Assembly: GCA_044226395.1 (NCBI GenBank)
Contig: JBGAHD010000002.1
Coordinates: 558,001-622,000, forward strand
Length of the DNA: 64,000 nucleotides
Direction: 5' to 3'
From: JBGAHD01 sp044226395
Lineage (GTDB): Bacteria > Pseudomonadota > Gammaproteobacteria > Xanthomonadales > Ahniellaceae
Below, piece after piece: positions 34,397 through 42,918 of this stretch (within the stretch, counting starts at the first letter, position 1; every line of letters starts with the position of its first letter). Under the pieces are notes generated by a model. The model saw only the letters and a list, made by a program, of their open reading frames with translations, did not search any database and was not told the DNA's origin. Both the position numbers and the translations under genes were made by a program.

Positions 34397-35236
34397 TCAG
34401 TCCGCGGCCGCCGGAAACTTCGGCAGCTTGTCGATATCGCGCGCCTCGTGCTGAATCACCACCAGCGCGTGCAGATTGGCCGCGAGTTGCTTGAAGCGAT
34501 CGAGCGAGGCCAGGGTGTCGGCGCGATCGGTGTTGAACGAGGGCACGCCGTCGGTGCGGTAGTTCTCGCGGAAATGCGCCAGGTCACCCGTCAGCAGCAC
34601 GTGACCCGTGCGCGCGAGCCGCACCAGCAAGGAATGATGGCCCGGCGTGTGGCCGGGCGTGTTGAGCATCACCACCGAGCCGTCGCCAAAGATGTCGGCG
34701 TCGCCTTCGATCTCGCGCAGCTTGGCGCCACCGCCGAACCACGGCGCCAGGGCCTTGGCCCGTTCGGCCATCGCCGGCGTGCGCAGCGCTTCGGCGTCGC
34801 CGCGACCGATCAGCAAGGTCGCCTTGGGAAAGCGCGCGGCCTGACCGACATGATCGAAGTGATAGTGACTGATGCCGACCATGTCGATGTCGTCGGGCGT
34901 GAGCTTGAGCTGACGCAGTTGATCGACGACCGTGGTGGCGATGGTGATCGCTTCTGGCTCGCCATTGTCGAGCGACTTGCCCAGGGCCTCTTCGGTCAGG
35001 CCCGTGTCCCACAGCAGATACGACTCGCCGTGCTGAATCAGATAGCAGCTGTCGGCGAGCACGCGCGATTCGCCGACATAGGCGCGCGTGTCGGAGAAGG
35101 CATCGAGATCGCTGAAGCGGATCTGCCCGCAATCCAGCCGCCACAGACGCACCGTGGCCGGTGATTCGGACGCCGCGGACGCCGCGCCGCCGAACAACGC
35201 GGAGACGATGAGCAAGGACGTAAGTGCGAATTTCAT
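34397..35236 (-). CDS. Periplasmic metallo-beta-lactamase-fold lactonase (AHL-lactonase-like)
   Basis: A protein of 279 residues with a Sec leader (ending GAASAAS). Zinc ligands: SHYHFDH (HxHxDH), NTPGHTPGHH, LTGDLAH and IQHE. Spacing and the N-terminal RLDCGQI match the AHL-lactonase branch. This branch hydrolyses the ring of acyl-homoserine lactones. Export and remote similarity mean the real substrate could be another lactone. Confidence 0.82.
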   Translation of the reverse strand: MKFALTSLLIVSALFGGAASAASESPATVRLWRLDCGQIRFSDLDAFSDTRAYVGESRVLADSCYLIQHGESYLLWDTGLTEEALGKSLDNGEPEAITIATTVVDQLRQLKLTPDDIDMVGISHYHFDHVGQAARFPKATLLIGRGDAEALRTPAMAERAKALAPWFGGGAKLREIEGDADIFGDGSVVMLNTPGHTPGHHSLLVRLARTGHVLLTGDLAHFRENYRTDGVPSFNTDRADTLASLDRFKQLAANLHALVVIQHEARDIDKLPKFPAAAD

Positions 35237-35410
35237 GACGAGGCGATTCCTTCGGGCACGAGCGGGAGCGCGACTGTAGCGCGTTTGACCCGCGCGGAAA
35301 TCGCGTCATCGCCCCGCATATCGATTCGTCATCATTGAAATAGCCGCGCCGCGCTGTCGCCTCGCGCGCCGCGTGACTACGCTGCGCGAATCTCGTCGCT
35401 GGAGTTCGTC

Positions 35411-35893
35411 ATGTCGCTGCCTCGTTCGCCTTCCTTCTTGATCCTTAGCGCCGCAATGTTCGCGCCCGCGGCCTTCGTGGCGCCGGATCTGTCCGGCACC
35501 TGGACCTTGGTCAGCGCCGATGTCATCCGTGCCGATGGTACGCGCGGGCATGACTATGGCGAGGCGCCGATCGGTCGCTTGCACATCGACACGAATGGTC
35601 GCTACGCGCTGCAGATTCTCGACTCGCATCGCCCGCGCTTCGCCAGCGGCGACAAGAAGACCGGCACCGCCGACGAGTTCAAGGCCGCCGTGATGGGCGC
35701 CAGCACGCACTTCGGCACGATCGAGATCGGCGACGAGGTGCTGCGCTTTCATATCGAGGGCTCGTCCTTTCCCAACTGGGAGGGCCAGACTCAGGAGCGC
35801 GCCTTCACCCTCGACGGCGATGTGCTGAGCTACCGCGTGCCGCCGCGCCCCGATGGCGGCGTGCCCGTGTCGACGTGGCGACGCCTGGACTGA
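35411..35893 (+). CDS. Secreted lipocalin-like domain protein (second copy)
   Basis: A protein of 160 residues. The leader ends near APAAFVAP; DLSGTWTLVSADVIRADGTRG opens the lipocalin-like barrel, and IGRLHIDTNGRYALQIL is the family's second strand pair. It resembles the product at 1332 in plan and size. The ATG follows TGGAG. Confidence 0.78.
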   Translation: MSLPRSPSFLILSAAMFAPAAFVAPDLSGTWTLVSADVIRADGTRGHDYGEAPIGRLHIDTNGRYALQILDSHRPRFASGDKKTGTADEFKAAVMGASTHFGTIEIGDEVLRFHIEGSSFPNWEGQTQERAFTLDGDVLSYRVPPRPDGGVPVSTWRRLD

Positions 35894-35961
35894 TCGCCGA
35901 CACGAAACTGCAACAAGATCGTCATACGCTGCGATCCCCTTCGAGAACGAGGACGGCGGCG

Positions 35962-36480
35962 ATGCGCGCAAGCCTGGTGGTAACGATGATCCTGGCACTG
36001 CAGGGCGTCGCGAACGCGGCCGCGACCTGCGCGCCCCCGCGCGACCTCGAGCAGCGCCTCACGCGCGAGCAACTGCGCGACACCGGCCTCGATACGCTCG
36101 CGCCCGCGCAGCTCGCTCTGTTGAATCGCTTGCTGCGCGAAGAAGCTTGCGCCGCGGCCACGTCGTCGAACACCGACGCGAACGCGTCAGTCGCTCAAAC
36201 ACCCGCCGCGAATCCACCGCCCGCCGTGGGCTATGTGCCCGGTCCCGAATACGACGACAAGCCCATCACCAGCCGCTTGCGCGGCGAGGTCGCGGGCTGG
36301 GCGCCGGGCACGATCTTCGAACTCGACAATGGTCAGCGCTGGCAAGTGGTGAAGGGCGAGCTGCGTCTGCCCAAGACCCTGCAGTCGCCGATGGTGATGG
36401 TGGTCGGCGGCTTCGCCGGTCGTTGGTTCTTGCAGGTGGACGAGAACTATCCCAAGGCGCGCGTGGTGTTGCTGCCCTGA
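35962..36480 (+). CDS. Secreted protein of unknown function
   Basis: A protein of 172 residues; leader ending GVANAAAT, then a helical segment (LEQRLTREQLRDTGLDTLAPAQLALLNRLLREE), a Pro/Ala linker and a C-terminal beta domain (SRLRGEVAGWAPGTIFELDNGQRWQVVKGELRL). This plan recurs in xanthomonad secreted proteins of unknown role. The start at 35962 is chosen because it begins the leader. Confidence 0.75.
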   Translation: MRASLVVTMILALQGVANAAATCAPPRDLEQRLTREQLRDTGLDTLAPAQLALLNRLLREEACAAATSSNTDANASVAQTPAANPPPAVGYVPGPEYDDKPITSRLRGEVAGWAPGTIFELDNGQRWQVVKGELRLPKTLQSPMVMVVGGFAGRWFLQVDENYPKARVVLLP

Positions 36481-36567
36481 TTCGTTATCGGCGCGGCGGT
36501 TGATCGGCGCGCCGCGCGCCTGCATGCTCGCGTGATCGAACGGAATGCTTTGACGCGGGAGTCGACC

Positions 36568-37338
36568 ATGAGTGATCAAAAGACCAAGGCCCAAACGTTT
36601 CGCGCCTTGCACGTGAAGGGCCAGCCCCTGGTGCTGTTCAATGTCTGGGATGCGGGCAGCGCCAAGGCCGTGGCCGAAGCCGGCGCGAAGGCCATCGCCT
36701 CGGGCAGTTGGTCGGTGGCGGCGGCGAATGGCTTTGCCGATGGCGAGGCCGTGCCGTTGAACTTCGCGCTGGAGAACGCGAGCCGCATCGTTGGCGCGTG
36801 CGCGCTGCCGGTGACGCTAGATTTCGAGCGCGGTTACGGCGACTCGGTCGATGATCTCGCGCAGTCGGCGCGCCGTTTGCTCGCCACGGGCGTGATCGGC
36901 TGCAATCTCGAAGATGGTCTGCCCGGCACCGCGAATCTGCGCGAAGTTTCCGAGCAAGCGAAGCGCATCGCGCGTCTGCGCCGCGAGGCCGAAGGCGCCG
37001 GCGTGCCTTTCTTCATCAACGCGCGCAGCGATGGCTTTCTCAACACGCCGGCGGCCGGTCACGATCAGGCCTTGCTGCGACAAGCGATGGAACGCGGCAA
37101 GGCCTTCGCCGACGCGGGCGCCGATGGGCTGTTCTTGCCCGGGCTCGTCGATCCGGCCCTGATCGAGCGCGCGGTGCGCGAGTCGCCGCTGCCGATCAAC
37201 ATCATGGCCTCGGCCAGCGCGCCGCCCTTGGCCAGTCTCGCGGCGCTGGGCGTGGCGCGTGTCAGTCACGGCCCGGGGCCGTATCGTGCGGCGATGAAGT
37301 TCCTGGCCGAAGCAACCAAGGCGGCGTTCGGGCCTTGA
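36568..37338 (+). CDS. Isocitrate lyase/PEP mutase superfamily protein
   Basis: A protein of 256 residues. LFNVWDAGSAKAVAEAGAKAIASGSWS is the conserved first strand pair; TLDFERGYGD supplies the metal-site acid, and CNLEDGLPG and FINARSDGFL follow. The isocitrate lyase KKCGH motif is absent, so it is not a glyoxylate-cycle enzyme. It is a short PEP-mutase-like lyase acting on a 2-oxo or carboxyphospho acid. Substrate unknown. Confidence 0.87.
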   Translation: MSDQKTKAQTFRALHVKGQPLVLFNVWDAGSAKAVAEAGAKAIASGSWSVAAANGFADGEAVPLNFALENASRIVGACALPVTLDFERGYGDSVDDLAQSARRLLATGVIGCNLEDGLPGTANLREVSEQAKRIARLRREAEGAGVPFFINARSDGFLNTPAAGHDQALLRQAMERGKAFADAGADGLFLPGLVDPALIERAVRESPLPINIMASASAPPLASLAALGVARVSHGPGPYRAAMKFLAEATKAAFGP

Positions 37339-37353
37339 CGCCTTCGCGCGCGG

Positions 37354-37378
37354 CGCGGGCGCGTTGATCGCGCCCGCG
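37354..37378 (+). terminator. Hairpin after the PEP mutase-like gene
   Basis: Perfect 10-bp stem (CGCGGGCGCG against CGCGCCCGCG) with a TTGAT loop, 16 bp after the stop; no U-tract. Confidence 0.45.
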
Positions 37379-37517
37379 ATCGCCGCGCGATGCGCATTCG
37401 GGCGCATACTCCTCGCGCGCAATGCGCGTCGTATCGGTCGATGCCGAATTCACGGCAGGCCCGAAGGTCGCGCGCGCGAACGTCGCATCCCGTTCCCGAA
37501 CCTCGAGGAGAGTTCCC

Positions 37518-37916
37518 ATGACCGCGGAAGTGCATTGGCTGGCCTTGACCCTGCTGGCCACGAGCGTGATGGCGTTTCCCTACGTGCTCAACCGGATCGC
37601 CGTGCGTGGCCTGGTAGGCGCCATGGCCAATCCCTCGCCGACCGACAAGCCCCAATCCGATTGGGCCAATCGCGCGCAGCGCGCGCATGCCAACGCGGTC
37701 GAGAATCTGGTCGTGTTCGCGCCCGCGGTGTTCGCGGTGCAGGCCACGGGCACGGGCAACAACATGACGGCACTGGCGTGCACGATCTACTTCTTCGCGC
37801 GTCTGACCCATTACGTCGTCTACGCCGCGGGCATTCCAGGTCTGCGCACGCTGAGCTACGCGGCCGGTCTGGCATCGACGATCTATCTGATCCTGCGCGC
37901 GCTCGGCTGGGCATGA
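37518..37916 (+). CDS. MAPEG-family membrane protein
   Basis: A protein of 132 residues with four hydrophobic helices. The landmark AHANAVENLVVFAPAVF and the segment RLTHYVVYAAGIPGLRTLSYAAG are typical of bacterial MAPEG proteins (microsomal glutathione transferase relatives). GAGGAGAG precedes the ATG. Its stop overlaps the next start (ATGA), so it is co-translated with the SDR protein. Confidence 0.88.
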   Translation: MTAEVHWLALTLLATSVMAFPYVLNRIAVRGLVGAMANPSPTDKPQSDWANRAQRAHANAVENLVVFAPAVFAVQATGTGNNMTALACTIYFFARLTHYVVYAAGIPGLRTLSYAAGLASTIYLILRALGWA

Positions 37917-38596
37917 GTGCGAAGCATGTCGTGATCGCGGGTGGTGGCGGCACCTTGGGCACGGCGCTGACGCGCGAGTTCGCCGAGTCGGGCTACGCGG
38001 TCAGTGCCTTGTCGCGACGCGGTGAAGCGCCGATCGCGCACGCCCACGTTCGAGGCCTCGCCTGCGATCTGACCGAGGAGGCTTCGGTCCGCGCCGCTTG
38101 CGCGCGCGCGGCCGAGGTCGCTCGCGTCGACGTGCTGATCTACAACGCCGCGCAGTGGGTCATGGCGCCCTTTCTCGAATTGCGCGCCAGCGATTTCGAA
38201 TCCGCCTGGCGCGCCAGCGTCGGCGGCGCCGTGGCCTGCGCGCAGGCCGTCTTGCCCGCCATGCTCGACGCCGGCGGCGGCGCGATGGTGTTCTCCGGCG
38301 CGACCGCGGCCCTGCGCGGCGGCGCGCGCTTCGCCGCGTTCGCCTCGGCCAAGTTCGCGCTGCGCGGCCTCGCGCAATCGCTGGCGCGCGAGTTCCAGCC
38401 GCGCGGCATCCATGTCGCGCACGTGGTGCTGGACGGCTTGCTGCGCGACTCGGCCTCGGCCACGCGCTTCAACGCCCAGACCGAACGCACGATGGACCCG
38501 GCCGAAGTAGCGCGCGTCTATCGTCAGCTGGTCGAACAACCGCGCAGCACGTGGACGCAAGAACTGGATCTGCGGGCGCAGACGGAGGCGTTTTAG
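37913..38596 (+). CDS. Short-chain dehydrogenase/reductase-like protein lacking the catalytic tyrosine
   Basis: A protein of 227 residues. The Rossmann motif GGGGTLG (residues 11-17), NAA near 81 and a following Ser-Gly-Ala are normal. The active-site YxxxK is replaced: FASAKFALRGLAQ keeps Lys but has Phe where Tyr is expected. Either the oxidoreductase activity is lost or altered, or it binds a nucleotide for another role. Translationally coupled to MAPEG. Confidence 0.85.
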   Translation: MSAKHVVIAGGGGTLGTALTREFAESGYAVSALSRRGEAPIAHAHVRGLACDLTEEASVRAACARAAEVARVDVLIYNAAQWVMAPFLELRASDFESAWRASVGGAVACAQAVLPAMLDAGGGAMVFSGATAALRGGARFAAFASAKFALRGLAQSLAREFQPRGIHVAHVVLDGLLRDSASATRFNAQTERTMDPAEVARVYRQLVEQPRSTWTQELDLRAQTEAF

Positions 38597-38796
38597 TGGC
38601 GCGCGGGGATGATCTTCGTGTGGCGCGTCGAGTAGTCGGCAGCGCGCGTGGACTCACGCGCGCGGACCCCGCGCATTAGAACTTGCCGGCATATGCGCCG
38701 CGATCGCCGGGTTTTCCGTTCCCGGTTCCGCGCGCATTTGCTAGGTTGCAACAAAGCGCGACGGCCACGCCGGTCGCCGCGCGTGGCTTCGGGAGC

Positions 38797-40230
38797 ATGA
38801 TGAGTACCGCCCAGCCTTACGACGAGATGTATGCGCCCGACGGTTCGGTGCGCGCGCCTTATCGCGAGTTCCAGGCCTGGCTGCGGCGACAGCAACCCGA
38901 AACCATGATGCGCAAGCGCGCCGAGGCGGATCTGATGTTCCGTCGCGTCGGCATCACCTTCGCGGTGTATGGCGACGATGCCGGCACCGAGCGCTTGATC
39001 CCGTTCGATGTGATTCCGCGCATCCTCACCGCCGGCGAGTGGCGTCGGCTCGACGCGGGCCTGCGGCAACGGACGCGCGCGCTGAATCTGTTCCTGCACG
39101 ACATCTATCACGAGCGCGAGATCGTGCGCGCCGGCCGCGTGCCGGCCGAGCAGATCTTCATGAATCCGCAGTACCGGCCCGAGATGCACGGCGTCGACGT
39201 GGCGCGCGGCATCTACGCCCACATCACCGGCATCGACCTGGTGCGCGTGGCCAATGCCCGTGGCGAGGGCGAGTTCTACGTGCTCGAGGACAATCTGCGC
39301 GTGCCCAGTGGCGTGTCCTACATGCTCGAGGACCGCAAGATGATGATGCGCCTGTTCCCCGAGCTCTTCGCCGCCAATCGCGTGGCGCCGGTGGCGCACT
39401 ATCCCGATCTGTTGCTGGAGAATCTGCGCTCGGTCGCGCCGCAGGGCGTGGACGATCCCACGGTCGTGGTGCACACGCCGGGCATGTACAACTCGGCCTA
39501 TTTCGAGCACGCCTTCCTGGCCCAGCAGATGGGCGTGGAATTGGTCGAGGGCCAGGACCTGTTCGTCGAGGACAACGCGGTCTACATGCGCACCACGCGC
39601 GGACCGCAGCGAGTGGACGTGATCTATCGGCGCATCGATGATGATTTTCTCGATCCGCTGGCGTTTCGCGGCGATTCCTCGCTCGGCGTGCCGGGTCTGT
39701 TGTCGGTTTATCGCGCGGGCCGCGTGACGCTCGCCAATGCCATCGGCACCGGCATCGCCGACGACAAATCGATCTATCCCTACGTGCCGGACATGATCGA
39801 TTTCTACCTGGGCGAGAAGCCCCTGCTGCTCAACGTGCCCACGTACAAATGCCGCGACGCCGACGATCTGGCCTACACGATCGACCACATGCACGAGCTC
39901 GTGGTGAAGGAAGTCCATGGCGCCGGCGGCTACGGCATGCTGGTGGGGCCGGCCTCGACGCGCGCGCAGGTCGAGGATTTCAAGATCCGCGTTCGCGAGA
40001 ACCCGGCCAACTACATCGCGCAGCCGACCCTGGCCTTGTCGACGTGCCCGACCTATGTCGAATCGGGCGTGGCGCCGCGGCACATTGATCTGCGGCCCTA
40101 CGTGCTCTCGGGTCAGCAGATCACGACCGTGCCCGGGGGCTTGTGTCGCGTGGCCTTGCGCGAGGGCTCGCTGGTGGTCAATTCCTCGCAGGGCGGCGGC
40201 ACCAAGGACACCTGGGTCCTGGAGGACTGA
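38797..40230 (+). CDS. Circularly permuted ATP-grasp protein of the Anbu cluster
   Basis: A protein of 477 residues (ATG 38797, a second ATG follows). Marks of the CP_ATPgrasp type: FLHDIYHEREIVRAGRVPAE, FYVLEDNLRVPSGVSYMLEDR, LVEGQDLFVEDNAVYMRT, and the late VVKEVHGAGGYGMLVGP, where the nucleotide-binding part sits after permutation. Members are predicted ATP-dependent carboxylate-amine ligases. It is the first of four co-directional genes ending in Anbu, as in the known cluster; a peptide-modifying role is inferred for homologues. Confidence 0.92.
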   Translation: MMSTAQPYDEMYAPDGSVRAPYREFQAWLRRQQPETMMRKRAEADLMFRRVGITFAVYGDDAGTERLIPFDVIPRILTAGEWRRLDAGLRQRTRALNLFLHDIYHEREIVRAGRVPAEQIFMNPQYRPEMHGVDVARGIYAHITGIDLVRVANARGEGEFYVLEDNLRVPSGVSYMLEDRKMMMRLFPELFAANRVAPVAHYPDLLLENLRSVAPQGVDDPTVVVHTPGMYNSAYFEHAFLAQQMGVELVEGQDLFVEDNAVYMRTTRGPQRVDVIYRRIDDDFLDPLAFRGDSSLGVPGLLSVYRAGRVTLANAIGTGIADDKSIYPYVPDMIDFYLGEKPLLLNVPTYKCRDADDLAYTIDHMHELVVKEVHGAGGYGMLVGPASTRAQVEDFKIRVRENPANYIAQPTLALSTCPTYVESGVAPRHIDLRPYVLSGQQITTVPGGLCRVALREGSLVVNSSQGGGTKDTWVLED

Positions 40231-40232
40231 GC

Positions 40233-41192
40233 ATGCTCTCGCGCACCGCCGATCATTTGTTCTGGATGGCGCGCTACGTCGAGCGCGCCGAAAACACCGC
40301 GCGCATGCTCGACGTGACCGTGACCACGGCCCTACTGCCGCGCTCGGCCGCGGCGACCGAGCAGAGCTGGCGCGCGGTGCTGGGCATCTCGGAATTGCAA
40401 CAAGCGTATGGCGCGCGTCATGGCGCGCTGACCTCGGACGAAGTGCTCGACTTCATGGTCAGCGACGCGAGCAATCCCTCGTCGATCTTCTGCTGCCTGC
40501 AGGCCGCGCGCGAGAACGCCCGCGCCGTGCGCGGCGCCCTGACCACCGAAGTGTGGGAAACCCACAACGACACCTGGCTCAAACTGCGCCAGCACCTGCG
40601 CGAAGGCCTGCACCGGCGCGATCCACAGCAGTTCTTCGAATGGGTGAAGTTCCGCTCGCATCTGTCGCGCGGCGTGACCATCGGCACCATGCTCGAGGAC
40701 GAAGCCTTTCACTTCGCGCGTCTCGGCACGTTCCTCGAACGCGCCGACAACACCGCGCGCTTGCTCGACGTGAAGTTTCACGGCGATGAATCCAATGGCG
40801 ATGACGCCGCCGGCGGCGAGCAACCGCTGGATTTCTACTACTGGGCCGCGATTTTGCGCTCGGTGTCGGCGTTCGAGGTTTATCGCAAGGTCTATCGCGA
40901 CGTGATCACGCCGGCGCGCGTGGCCGAGCTGATGATGCTGCGCGATGACATGCCGCGCTCGCTGCTGTCATGCCTGACCGAGGTCTGCCAGAACCTCGAG
41001 CGCGTGCGCAACAGTCGCTCGCGCGAGACCGAGCGCCGCGCCGGCTTGCTGCGCGCCGAGCTGACCTATGGCCGCATCGAGGACATTCTGGACCTGGGCC
41101 TGCACGCGTATCTGACGCGCTTTCTCGAGCGGGTGAACGATTTGGGCGGGCGCATCAGCGGCGATTTCCTCGTGCCGCTCGCGGTAAGCTGA
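40233..41192 (+). CDS. Alpha-E domain (DUF403) protein of the Anbu cluster
   Basis: A protein of 319 residues, almost wholly helical. MLSRTADHLFWMARYVERAENTARML is the family's hallmark start, and FARLGTFLERADNTARLLDVK repeats the motif later. It begins 2 bp after the ATP-grasp stop. Alpha-E proteins accompany this ATP-grasp and transglutaminase everywhere and are thought to act as a complex. Confidence 0.93.
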   Translation: MLSRTADHLFWMARYVERAENTARMLDVTVTTALLPRSAAATEQSWRAVLGISELQQAYGARHGALTSDEVLDFMVSDASNPSSIFCCLQAARENARAVRGALTTEVWETHNDTWLKLRQHLREGLHRRDPQQFFEWVKFRSHLSRGVTIGTMLEDEAFHFARLGTFLERADNTARLLDVKFHGDESNGDDAAGGEQPLDFYYWAAILRSVSAFEVYRKVYRDVITPARVAELMMLRDDMPRSLLSCLTEVCQNLERVRNSRSRETERRAGLLRAELTYGRIEDILDLGLHAYLTRFLERVNDLGGRISGDFLVPLAVS

Positions 41193-41195
41193 CGC

Positions 41196-42017
41196 ATGCG
41201 CTTCGCGGTCAGTCATCGCACTTGCTACACCTACTCGGGCACGGCCGTGTCGACCGTGCAGGCCCTGCGCCTGACGCCGCGGCGCGAACCGCAGCAGCGC
41301 GTCGGCCGCTGGCAGGTGCGCGGGCCCGCGACCTTGACCGAAAGCGTCGACAGCTTCGGCAACATCACGCACTTGATGAGCCTGCATCGACCGCACGGCG
41401 AGATCGTGCTCGAGGCGCGCGGCGATCTGGAAGTCGACGCGCTCGTCGACGGTCGCCTGAGCGATCCCGGCGGCGTGCCGCCCTTGGTCTACGCGCAAGC
41501 CACGGCGCTCACGCGCGCCGATGAGCGCATCACGACCTTGGCCGCGCCGTTTCGCGGGCGCTTGCACTCGGCCGCGGATTTTCTCGATCTGGCCTTGGCC
41601 GTGCGCCAGGCCATCGATTACACGCCCGGCACCACCGATGCCCGCACCACGGCGGCCGAGGCGATCGCGCTCGGTCGCGGCGTGTGTCAGGACCAGGCGC
41701 ATGTGTACTTGGCCGCGTGTCGCTCGCTCGGCCAGCCGGCGCGCTATGTCTCGGGCTATCACTATGGCGAGGGCGCGGCGGCCGACACCGCCAGTCACGC
41801 CTGGGTCGATGCCTGGGTCGACGACGGCTGGGTGTCGATCGACGTGACCCACGGCGGCTATGCCAACGATCGCCTGTGCCGCCTGGCCGTGGGTCGCGAT
41901 TACGACACCGCCGGTCCCGTGCGCGGGGTGCGCGTGGGCGGTGGTGCCGAGACCCTCGACGTTCGCGTTACCATCACGCCCGGCACGGCGCCGCGCGAGG
42001 CGGACGCCGCGCGCTGA
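41196..42017 (+). CDS. Transglutaminase-family cysteine protease of the Anbu cluster
   Basis: A protein of 273 residues. An N-terminal beta domain (VSHRTCYTYSGTAVSTVQALRL) is typical. The triad is visible: Cys in GRGVCQDQAH, His in SHAWVDAWV, Asp in VSIDVTHG. It starts 3 bp after the previous stop. Presumably cleaves or transfers amide bonds in the same pathway as the ATP-grasp ligase. Confidence 0.93.
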   Translation: MRFAVSHRTCYTYSGTAVSTVQALRLTPRREPQQRVGRWQVRGPATLTESVDSFGNITHLMSLHRPHGEIVLEARGDLEVDALVDGRLSDPGGVPPLVYAQATALTRADERITTLAAPFRGRLHSAADFLDLALAVRQAIDYTPGTTDARTTAAEAIALGRGVCQDQAHVYLAACRSLGQPARYVSGYHYGEGAAADTASHAWVDAWVDDGWVSIDVTHGGYANDRLCRLAVGRDYDTAGPVRGVRVGGGAETLDVRVTITPGTAPREADAAR

Positions 42018-42032
42018 ACCGGCGGAGACGGT

Positions 42033-42905
42033 ATGACTTATTGCGTGGCCCTGCGCCTGGACGCGGGTCTGGTGTTCCTGGCGGACTCGCGCACCAACGC
42101 GGGCGTCGATCAGATCTCGACGTTTCGCAAGATGACCGTGTTCGAGCACCCGGGCGAACGCCTGCTGGTGCTGTTGAGCGCGGGCAATCTCGCCATCACC
42201 CAAGCCGTGCGCCAGATCGTGTGCGAGCGTCACGACGCCGAGCACCCGCACGTGTGGAACGTGCCGAGCGTGCTCGACGCGGCGCGCTTGGTCGGCGAAG
42301 CGATTCGCGAAGTCTACGAGCGCGACTCGCGCGCGCTCAAGGAAGCCAGCATCGAGTTCAACTGCAGCTTCATCCTCGGTGGCCAGATCAAGGGCGAGGC
42401 GCCGCGCTTGTTTCAGCTCTACGCCGCCGGCAATTTCATCGAGGCCACGGACGAGAACCCGTACTTCCAGATCGGCGAGGCCAAGTACGGCAAGCCCATC
42501 ATCGATCGCGTCATCACGCCGCAGACCGAGCTCGATCAAGCGGCCAAGTGCGTGCTGATCTCGATGGACTCGACGCTGCGCTCGAACATCTCGGTCGGCC
42601 TGCCGCTGGATCTGCTGGTCTACGAGACCGGCAGCCTCGAGGTCAGCAAGTTCGTGCACATCGATCACGACAACGACTACATGCGCATGATCCACAACAC
42701 CTGGGGCGCGCGCTTGAAGCAAGTGTTCGCGGAGATTCCCGATCCGCAATGGCGTCACGACGCCGCGCCCGGCGCGCCGCGACCGCGCGTCACGCAACCG
42801 GTGCGCGCGCCGATGCCCGAAGCGCTCGCCGCCGCGAGTCCTTCGCCATCGACTTCGCTGCAATGGCTGGCCGGCGACGGCTCGCGTCGCGACGAGCCGC
42901 GTTAA
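42033..42905 (+). CDS. Anbu, bacterial proteasome homologue (Ntn hydrolase)
   Basis: A protein of 290 residues. MTYCVALRLDAGLVFLADSRTNAG starts like proteasome beta subunits, with Thr2 exposed once Met1 is removed as candidate nucleophile; IKGEAPRLFQLYAAGNFIEA and GKPIIDRVI are family blocks. Anbu particles assemble in open-ring or helical forms, and activity has been hard to show. The C-terminal 45 residues (after WRHDAAPG) are a disordered, Pro/Ala/Ser-rich tail longer than usual. GGAGAC precedes the ATG. It is the last gene of the four-gene cluster. Confidence 0.93.
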   Translation: MTYCVALRLDAGLVFLADSRTNAGVDQISTFRKMTVFEHPGERLLVLLSAGNLAITQAVRQIVCERHDAEHPHVWNVPSVLDAARLVGEAIREVYERDSRALKEASIEFNCSFILGGQIKGEAPRLFQLYAAGNFIEATDENPYFQIGEAKYGKPIIDRVITPQTELDQAAKCVLISMDSTLRSNISVGLPLDLLVYETGSLEVSKFVHIDHDNDYMRMIHNTWGARLKQVFAEIPDPQWRHDAAPGAPRPRVTQPVRAPMPEALAAASPSPSTSLQWLAGDGSRRDEPR

Positions 42906-42918
42906 CGCGCGCGAATAA

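Noticed and set aside
36568..37338. Isocitrate lyase of the glyoxylate shunt
   Set aside because: The KKCGH catalytic motif is absent and the protein is only 256 residues.
38797..40230. Glutathionylspermidine synthase
   Set aside because: The motif order is that of the circularly permuted ATP-grasp next to alpha-E, transglutaminase and Anbu.
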